A DNA stretch of 22,845 nucleotides from Clostridia bacterium (lineage in GTDB: Bacteria > Bacillota > Peptococcia > Peptococcales > SKKY01). Shown here in pieces: positions 22,727-22,845 of this stretch; the first letter of the stretch is position 1; each line of letters starts with the position of its first letter. The notes below the pieces were generated by a model, which did no database searches, was not told the DNA's origin, and saw only the letters and a list, made by a program, of their open reading frames with translations. The position numbers and the translations under genes were made by a program. The stretch is taken from contig SKKY01000024.1 of NCBI GenBank assembly GCA_007123515.1, positions 1-22,845 on the forward strand, in the 5' to 3' direction.

Positions 22727-22845
22727 GACCGGTATCCTCCTGTCTTGTTATATTCATCAAAGATAGCGTTGCTTCGGGAGATGAAATCTTCTTTGCTCAT
22801 CCCGCGCACCATCGCTTCAGCGATAACCGGCTTAAGCGTTTCATC
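22723..22845 (-). CDS. GntR-family regulator, C-terminal end only
   Basis: 40 residues plus stop, running off the window edge: it starts DETLKPVIAEAMVRGMS and ends NKTGGYRS. The short C-terminal helix ending with an 'iaeA...G.s.ee' pattern is typical of YtrA-subfamily GntR regulators, which have only a small effector region. The stop overlaps the start of the DUF1648 gene by 4 bases. The family call rests on this pattern plus the usual pairing with DUF1648 genes. The helix-turn-helix part is outside the window. Confidence 0.6.
   Translation of the reverse strand, partial: DETLKPVIAEAMVRGMSKEDFISRSNAIFDEYNKTGGYRS

Overview
The window reads as chromosomal DNA of a Gram-positive, probably anaerobic bacterium of the Bacillota, most likely class Clostridia. 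The main support is gene order: a PgpH-type HD phosphodiesterase, ybeY, dgkA, cdd, era, recO, then a glycine T-box and two-subunit glyQ/glyS. Purine-rich Shine-Dalgarno sites, moderately AT-rich DNA, T-box control and a fermentative L-lactate dehydrogenase agree. I cannot name a genus from sequence alone.

Bases 1-7982 (+ strand) are a tightly packed housekeeping block. It covers c-di-AMP turnover (pgpH, 5' end cut off), rRNA maturation (ybeY, era), lipid recycling (dgkA), nucleoside salvage (cdd, deoC), DNA repair (recO) and glycyl-tRNA synthetase (glyQS behind a tRNA-Gly T-box). deoC sits between era and recO. A compact three-helix element of unknown identity fills the dgkA-cdd gap. A strong terminator follows glyS.

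Bases 7983-12416 are mostly on the minus strand. A 340-base stretch without a convincing gene contains a candidate structured RNA with a possible pseudoknot. Then come a secreted IcaB/PgaB-like polysaccharide deacetylase, a membrane-anchored phospholipase D-like protein, L-lactate dehydrogenase and an SMR-family transporter. The lactate dehydrogenase reading frame has no ATG, GTG or TTG at its Shine-Dalgarno site. It seems to start at AUA, or it carries an ATG-to-ATA change. A 12-bp perfect palindrome lies between ldh and the SMR gene. A long, bidirectional, multi-part hairpin lies next to the phospholipase D gene.

Bases 12522-16484 (+) form a likely four-gene operon: nicotinamidase-like hydrolase, MscS channel, short-chain dehydrogenase, and a 5TM-PAS-GGDEF diguanylate cyclase, closed by a terminator. 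Bases 16521-21012 (+) form a second operon: an autoregulated-looking TetR repressor, a membrane-anchored HExxH metalloprotease, a 410-residue exported protein I do not recognise, a DUF4825-type lipoprotein and an alpha/beta hydrolase. This is the most system-like unexplained locus in the window. A 52-residue basic small protein follows.

Bases 21294-22845 (-) hold a GntR regulator (C-terminus only, cut by the window edge), a DUF1648/DUF5808 membrane protein and a YbjQ-family protein. They form an operon converging on the small-protein gene through a shared bidirectional terminator. I see no rRNA, tRNA, CRISPR array or intact transposase.
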